NCBI GenBank assembly: GCA_039105265.1
Contig: JAPFFF010000194.1
Coordinates: 1 to 32,317, forward strand
Direction: 5' to 3'
DNA: 32,317 nt
From: Tritrichomonas musculus
Lineage: Eukaryota > Parabasalia > Tritrichomonadida > Tritrichomonadidae
Positions 27,901 through 32,317 of the stretch are shown here, in pieces (position 1 is the first letter of the stretch; each line of letters opens with the position of its first letter). The notes below the pieces were generated by a model. That model was not told the origin of the DNA. It did not search any database and saw nothing but the letters and a program-made list of their open reading frames with translations. A program made the translations under genes and the position numbers.

Positions 27901-30900
27901 AATACATTCAATTCGTTTTTTATTATCACATTCAATTTGGAAAGTTGAGATTGTTTTCTCTGATAATTGAAGATTAATTGAATTGAAATTGATGTTATTT
28001 ATTTCTCCTTTTTTAATAATTGAAATACAAACTTCTTTATCAAATAATAAAGGTTGTCTTTCATTCGGATTAATTGAAGAGACAAAATTAGTTTTATTTG
28101 TTGCATCATCATGTACGTACAAATCTATAGCAAAACTTAAATTATTTTCAACTTGAAAAGTTCTTTCAAAGCTAATCATCATTCCACCTTTATAAAGCTT
28201 TTTGACAGATACAATATTTTGACTTAAATAAGTTGGATAATTGAATGAATTTGTTTCAATTGTATAATCAGAATTATCAACCGAAAATGATATTAATATA
28301 TCATTAGTAACATTAAACAAAGGAATAAATTTATCATGTTCAACTGAATATTGATCTTTACCGATTGTAAAATCAACTTTAGAACCAAGTTTATTGCATA
28401 ACCAATAAGAAGGAAGTTCCTCATATTTCATTGTTTCTTTATTTTTCAAGTAATGAGTTATTTCTCCAATCAACTCTTGAAATGTTTGAATTGCATTTAA
28501 TGGGAAATTGATGCAAATATCTTCAGGAACATCAATACCAAACTTCATTTGCTCATCGATGATATAAAGAAACATTTTCAATTCAAATGGCTCAATGATT
28601 AAATCAAAGTTTCCTGTTACTACATTGAAATATTCAACGCAAGGTTTAATGCTGACTGCAACTGGATGCTTTGATTTCTTTTTCGATTTGTGAACTTTGA
28701 AATTAATCGATGGAATTGTTGATCTGAAAATAGGAACAATTTCAGAAGACGATTTTGAATCTTTACATAAAATAATAACCATTTTTGATGACAGTAATTC
28801 AATGGATGATATTCTTAATTTAAATACATCGATGTTCAATTTTTCAAATGCATAAATTCGCGAATTTAAAGTGTCATCAATTGACTTTTTTAATAAAATT
28901 AAATAAAAAATATCTCTTTCTGAGAAAAGAATGTTAACATCGGATATATTCGCTTTGAAAGATAATGATGAATTTTCATTAATTCCTACTGAAAAATCTG
29001 CTATCAAATTAGGAACAATTGGAGGAAAAGCAGATTTGTTTATCTGATCGTATAAATTAAATGATAAAGAACTTAAATTAACAGCTAAATCTGTTGATGT
29101 TAGACTTAATTTTGCACTTATATGAAGTTGGAATTCATTTATTTGATCAACGGGAATAATTATATCTGCCTTTTTCAGATGTAAAAATGAATCAATTGGA
29201 ATTGTTTTTGGAGATGTTTCACTCTCAATTTTTTCAATAATTTCATTTGGGTTTCTTAACTTTTTGATGTGCATTATTAACGGTTTGATCTTTAAAAATG
29301 GCGATGCTGATATATATTGAACTAATGTAAATAACATTTCGAAATCAATCACTAAATTAAATTCCGATAAATGTGAAATTAATTTATCATTTTTCTTTGT
29401 AATTGAAATTATATCATCATTGTCATTCTTTTTTGTCATAAATGACTTTAAATTGCTTTCTTCTTCTCCTTTTGTGATTGGTAAAATAATTAAATCATTA
29501 ATTGACGTTTCAAATTTACTTTTATAAGATAATTTAATTTTTTTTAATGTTACTGATGCGAATGGATCAATTAAGATTAAATTTATTTGAATTTTGTTAA
29601 CAAAACAATCAAATTGAATCTTTATTTTGGATACAATATCGTCAATTGTTAGATTTGAAATAGTTGGAATTGTCTTACAATCAATTAACGCTTTAAATAC
29701 AAGGTAAATTAGTACCTTAACAAAGAAATGACTGTAATTAATTTGAACCAAATCCATTTTATACAAAATTTTTAAATAATTTAATGGATGATTATCGTTT
29801 GATATTTCGTGTGGTAATTTTTGAATTGATTCAAAAGTTAATTTGGATAAATCCAATTTCGACTCCTTAACAAACGAAAGAATTGATTGAATTTTACTTA
29901 TATTCAATATCAAAATTGGCTTATCAATTTGATTAACAGAATAAATTTTAATGGCTTCTAGATTTAATGCTGCAATATTATGATATGAATTTAATATCAA
30001 TTTTATGCATGGAATGTCTAATCGCAAAAATACTTTTGGTAAAGGAGTAATTGTAACAATGCATTGATTTATTTCAATATCTATTCCAGTATTAGGCAAA
30101 ATGATTTCATCTATAGAAAGGTTTAAAGGTAGAATATAAGTCGAAATCAAATATGATGTTATATCAAGCAATTTTAATAAATTTGGAAGCTGAAAATCTA
30201 TAAAGATTGAAGGAACATTCACTTTCACCAATTTTTCATTCATTTCATAATGAAATTGCTCAATACCAAATATCGGATGATTTTGTTTTTCTGTATTTAT
30301 ATGAATATCTTCAGTTTTGAAATCCATATAGAGTGTTTTATTGCGAATAGCATGGCATTTTGTTTTTCCAATTTCAAATATAAAGTATTTGTTAAATTCA
30401 CCATTGGGGATATAGTTAAATATGCTTGATTTGAACGAATCAATCTTTTCTTTACTTGCAATTGGCTGTATTTTTGTATTATTTGTCACCATAACAAGTT
30501 GTCCTGGTTGAATTGATAGTTTTATTTCTAATGGTTGTAATTTTGATTGATCAACTTTAGTAAATGGTTCAAGAACTAGAAACCATGGCAAAAATACATC
30601 TTTAAATGTCAATTTTGCTGTTGGTACATCTATGAAAACACGCTGATATTCTGGTGTTCCAGTATAATGGCAATGTATTTCTTTATGTAATGTAAGAAAA
30701 TGACTGTTATCATCATTATAAACGCCATCGCATCTATCAAGTTTGACATCTACATTTAATTCTCGTTTGTTGAATGAAATAATTATATAAGTATCTGAAA
30801 ATTTAACTAATGTCATTGGTTCATTATTTTCTTTACGTAAAGATCCACCTCCATTTTTTACGAAGGCATTGATGGCTACTTCTTGCTCAAAAAGTGGATT

Positions 30901-32286
30901 TTTGCCTTCAAATAAAAGACTAAAAACAGTATGTGAATCATTTGTTAGTGCAATAATATCTCCAGAAAAAAGATGTCCTTCAATATAGTCTATAGTCATT
31001 TTGATTGGCTCAGGTAAGTTAAGAGGGAAGGATAAATATTGAACATCTAAAATATTTCTTGGTCCTCTTGAGATGGTAAATTTTTCAATTGTAATTTTAT
31101 ATTGATTATTGTAGATTAAAACTGAAAGCGCTTTCATTGCAAACACACTGTTGAGTTTCTGTTCACCTCTATCAATCATTTCCATACATAAATCAGAAAA
31201 TTTTATATGTAATTTCATATGATCTAAAATACTATTGGGTGCAGGTTCTTGTGATTCGTTATTTGTATCATCATCTGTTGAATAATCCATAAGTTCTTCT
31301 TCTTCATCTTTGTTTTGATCAAGAAACATTGAATTAGAATCATAAGAAGTTGATCCTTGGAGAAATTCATCAATACTTTGTGATAATAATGAATTGGACA
31401 AAATCATACTTGGTGGTATGAATTCTGAACCTAATTTAAGTCTTTCTTCACGAATAACGAATGATTGATCCGATTTATTATTTGTGCTTTCTGGTTCAGC
31501 TTGATTTGATTCAATCTTTGAAAATAGATTTTGTTCATAATTCATGAATCCAAGTAACCAATAAACTGATTTAAATTCAAGATAAATATGAAGTTTAGAG
31601 ATATTTGTATTAATATCCAATTGTTCTGAATCTAATTTTTTTTCAAGTTTAAAATCAACTTTGTGATCAATTGAAACAAAAGTTTTGTTAAACTGAGTTA
31701 TTTCTAAGTTTTTCAAAATGGTCTGAAATTTGAATGAAGAAGGATAACACTCAACAGATCCTTTTAAATCACCAATAGTAATTGTCATTTTATTTTCTTT
31801 TACTTCGTCAATCAAATATATATGGATTGCATTTAGTATGATGTCAAAATTGATTTTAGATCGGCCTACAATTAAAACAGGAGGATGCGGAACTTGAGGA
31901 ACAATGTTAGTTTGAGCAGTAGATAATTTGAAAATACTAAGAAATGCATACGAAATAGTTTTTAAATGCTTTTTTTGAACAAAAAATTTAAACTTGCCAA
32001 AATTAATAACATTATTAAAATCAACACTTAGTTTTCCATTAGTGAAAACCAACTTTATTTTTGAGCTAATTTTTTTTGATTTGAACAAAATAAAATCATC
32101 GATTTTGGCTTTTAAATTCATACTTTGGGAGAAGTGTAATGGAATTTCCGGATTATTTTTGTGAATAACATGATCCGAATTTTTATGAATAGCGAAATTA
32201 TCCAATTCAAATGATAAACATTTGCATTCATTATTTTCACATATAAAAGGAAACTCGTAAACTATTAAACCAACTTTCACTGACAT
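24910..32286 (-). CDS. VPS13-like bridge lipid-transfer protein
   Basis: This very large protein (2458 residues from the first ATG) resembles VPS13, which moves glycerophospholipids between membranes at contact sites through a long hydrophobic groove. The first half is beta-rich with repeating amphipathic strands, as in the groove-forming RBG repeats. An acidic loop lies at about 315-350. Residues about 1290-1890 match the VPS13 adaptor-binding (SHR-BD/VAB) type region, with repeated modules such as SYWLCNKLGSKVDF and YWCPKVLANNS. ATIHGIAASLIDFQMRETAL (about 1920) is in the C-terminal conserved region. A helical amphipathic stretch at about 2119-2172 resembles the ATG2-C-like region, and the last 100 residues look like a PH domain. 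The N-terminal chorein motif is not visible. The frame stays open to the window edge, so the true start may lie outside and the gene may be partial. Confidence 0.8.
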   Translation of the reverse strand: MSVKVGLIVYEFPFICENNECKCLSFELDNFAIHKNSDHVIHKNNPEIPLHFSQSMNLKAKIDDFILFKSKKISSKIKLVFTNGKLSVDFNNVINFGKFKFFVQKKHLKTISYAFLSIFKLSTAQTNIVPQVPHPPVLIVGRSKINFDIILNAIHIYLIDEVKENKMTITIGDLKGSVECYPSSFKFQTILKNLEITQFNKTFVSIDHKVDFKLEKKLDSEQLDINTNISKLHIYLEFKSVYWLLGFMNYEQNLFSKIESNQAEPESTNNKSDQSFVIREERLKLGSEFIPPSMILSNSLLSQSIDEFLQGSTSYDSNSMFLDQNKDEEEELMDYSTDDDTNNESQEPAPNSILDHMKLHIKFSDLCMEMIDRGEQKLNSVFAMKALSVLIYNNQYKITIEKFTISRGPRNILDVQYLSFPLNLPEPIKMTIDYIEGHLFSGDIIALTNDSHTVFSLLFEGKNPLFEQEVAINAFVKNGGGSLRKENNEPMTLVKFSDTYIIISFNKRELNVDVKLDRCDGVYNDDNSHFLTLHKEIHCHYTGTPEYQRVFIDVPTAKLTFKDVFLPWFLVLEPFTKVDQSKLQPLEIKLSIQPGQLVMVTNNTKIQPIASKEKIDSFKSSIFNYIPNGEFNKYFIFEIGKTKCHAIRNKTLYMDFKTEDIHINTEKQNHPIFGIEQFHYEMNEKLVKVNVPSIFIDFQLPNLLKLLDITSYLISTYILPLNLSIDEIILPNTGIDIEINQCIVTITPLPKVFLRLDIPCIKLILNSYHNIAALNLEAIKIYSVNQIDKPILILNISKIQSILSFVKESKLDLSKLTFESIQKLPHEISNDNHPLNYLKILYKMDLVQINYSHFFVKVLIYLVFKALIDCKTIPTISNLTIDDIVSKIKIQFDCFVNKIQINLILIDPFASVTLKKIKLSYKSKFETSINDLIILPITKGEEESNLKSFMTKKNDNDDIISITKKNDKLISHLSEFNLVIDFEMLFTLVQYISASPFLKIKPLIMHIKKLRNPNEIIEKIESETSPKTIPIDSFLHLKKADIIIPVDQINEFQLHISAKLSLTSTDLAVNLSSLSFNLYDQINKSAFPPIVPNLIADFSVGINENSSLSFKANISDVNILFSERDIFYLILLKKSIDDTLNSRIYAFEKLNIDVFKLRISSIELLSSKMVIILCKDSKSSSEIVPIFRSTIPSINFKVHKSKKKSKHPVAVSIKPCVEYFNVVTGNFDLIIEPFELKMFLYIIDEQMKFGIDVPEDICINFPLNAIQTFQELIGEITHYLKNKETMKYEELPSYWLCNKLGSKVDFTIGKDQYSVEHDKFIPLFNVTNDILISFSVDNSDYTIETNSFNYPTYLSQNIVSVKKLYKGGMMISFERTFQVENNLSFAIDLYVHDDATNKTNFVSSINPNERQPLLFDKEVCISIIKKGEINNINFNSINLQLSEKTISTFQIECDNKKRIECIKTIYNDTTIAARIVSISSQYLIYNLMPSSLYFKSDDEEITSVKRGETTDFYYINGDTFSAYLSLDENKFLDKKSVSKISFKSINLIDICNSENDFDHKCMVEFSYKKKNEQTTIILYMPIVIFNTTLFSFVFEVSRSKNKAYVERKCNYKKSIKVLPKTKNYWCPKVLANNSNDDSLNVTIKINPNSKVASKPFDCLATGNCTIYLPSLTTENMFIPLRCNIYNQSRTSILTLSSLVTILNNLDLKFQLTPIKTIPTDFNENDLLDNAEGKINMGEKIGTPFEINSHSVVVLPLITSEGTVSISVDGFCTTPSLNLLEPQKTVFKIQNQTNYIIIELVVKDVETGISAAFNKVVLPTPIMINNQLDTSVYAFHLIHLTPFEILPNSTSIYAFDEPLIYPSVSFRLDDNNYHRISLVEDTERIEVKEKYKGKPFYVQVKHNKYGNRLIVISYEEEEQFERYKYIFKATIHGIAASLIDFQMRETALIYLSKFHTKLTFNSEHLAIITSLKSLQIDDQNPFAVNQTVVYGYFTEECPYLSFNCLCTMSTTSFISFEYFALNIQRMDVSVDRSFVSDWINLSSFMKQDFIHPIEPRTPVIINQKRLFSFRYFEFAPTFLVLSYNRKTSRPRMLGKNSRFLKFVPSIKSRKMILPGIILSRITDRIGSIRTKLIDDYKTAAFNAMLAMLGSGGKLLKILGITSAIASSLNIKMKSDMTTHVSHGKRKHLKKHPLESDQSSKTEANEDIFDISKFDNISEDEFSNCFSYEALSALTKLINDNSMNSSPLIHFIMHKFSEINEKEINIMNSNKTQKRIDKKLTKLQNKKDHFIQQAGFKFKIMPGIEYDRGVAGVLTKELNDPLENVVSMSTCKRIREIRTFAGAKISAFDPEIAMAQKIIIQKYGLNEKAKEISLSNDGEKKKFIIMTEKALYVFSDDSKDILTSVKFSDIDKVEIGDENIVKIYLKDGKTIDVKIDSVVSLNFLLSLLRMNLRFGESLLS

Positions 32287-32317
32287 TTTATAATTAGCGA
32301 AGCTTTTAAAAAATTGA

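Noticed and set aside
1-32317. Virus-like large elements such as Mavericks/Polintons, which are common in trichomonads.
   Set aside because: No capsid, packaging ATPase, protein-primed polymerase, integrase or reverse transcriptase sequence was seen. All mobile elements here are plain DNA transposons.

Overview
The window looks like nuclear DNA of a protist, most likely a parabasalid related to Tritrichomonas or Trichomonas. It is very AT-rich, with long homopolymer runs. Its genes are large and have no visible introns (up to about 7.4 kb), with no operon-like packing. The protein mix fits that group: an ankyrin protein with the DUF3447-type N-terminal region typical of trichomonads, a TKL-like kinase, a VPS13-like lipid-transfer protein and several DDE transposases. 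The genus is an inference; no rRNA or mitochondrial marker is present to settle it.

Bases 1 to about 6405 form a repeat and transposon block. A 125-bp tandem satellite (1-793) has been invaded by a pogo/CENP-B-like DNA transposon (794-3434). Its 610-residue transposase has an unbroken frame and a Myb/SANT-like N-terminal segment, and it lies between inverted copies of a roughly 214-bp sequence. The right-hand inverted copy, plus 41 bp of flank, has been amplified into a 255-bp tandem array of about 12.5 nearly identical units (3221-6405). Each unit holds a GC-rich 37-bp palindrome whose 5-nt centre occurs in both orientations. This is the most unusual feature of the window.

Bases 6406 to 16407 are mostly AT-rich intergenic DNA. 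They hold one tRNA-like gene (minus strand) with an irregular anticodon arm, one intact SLC13/DASS-type anion symporter gene (8436-10229, plus strand), a decayed second pogo/jerky-type transposase (about 12144-13250), and a complete Tc1-type transposon of 1393 bp (14602-15994). The Tc1 element has 30-bp inverted repeats, flanking TA dinucleotides and an open DD34E transposase.

Bases 16408 to 32317 carry three large host genes. A kinase (plus) has several ubiquitin-like segments, two internal tandem-repeat tracts and a C-terminal catalytic domain. It converges on a DUF3447/ankyrin protein (minus). A 2458-residue VPS13-like bridge lipid-transfer protein (minus) follows; its N-terminus probably continues past the window edge. 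The spacers between these genes hold decayed coding remnants of unknown origin. Nothing suggests that the host genes share one pathway. Kinase and ankyrin proteins are expanded signalling and scaffold families in trichomonads, while the symporter and VPS13-like protein are housekeeping membrane functions.
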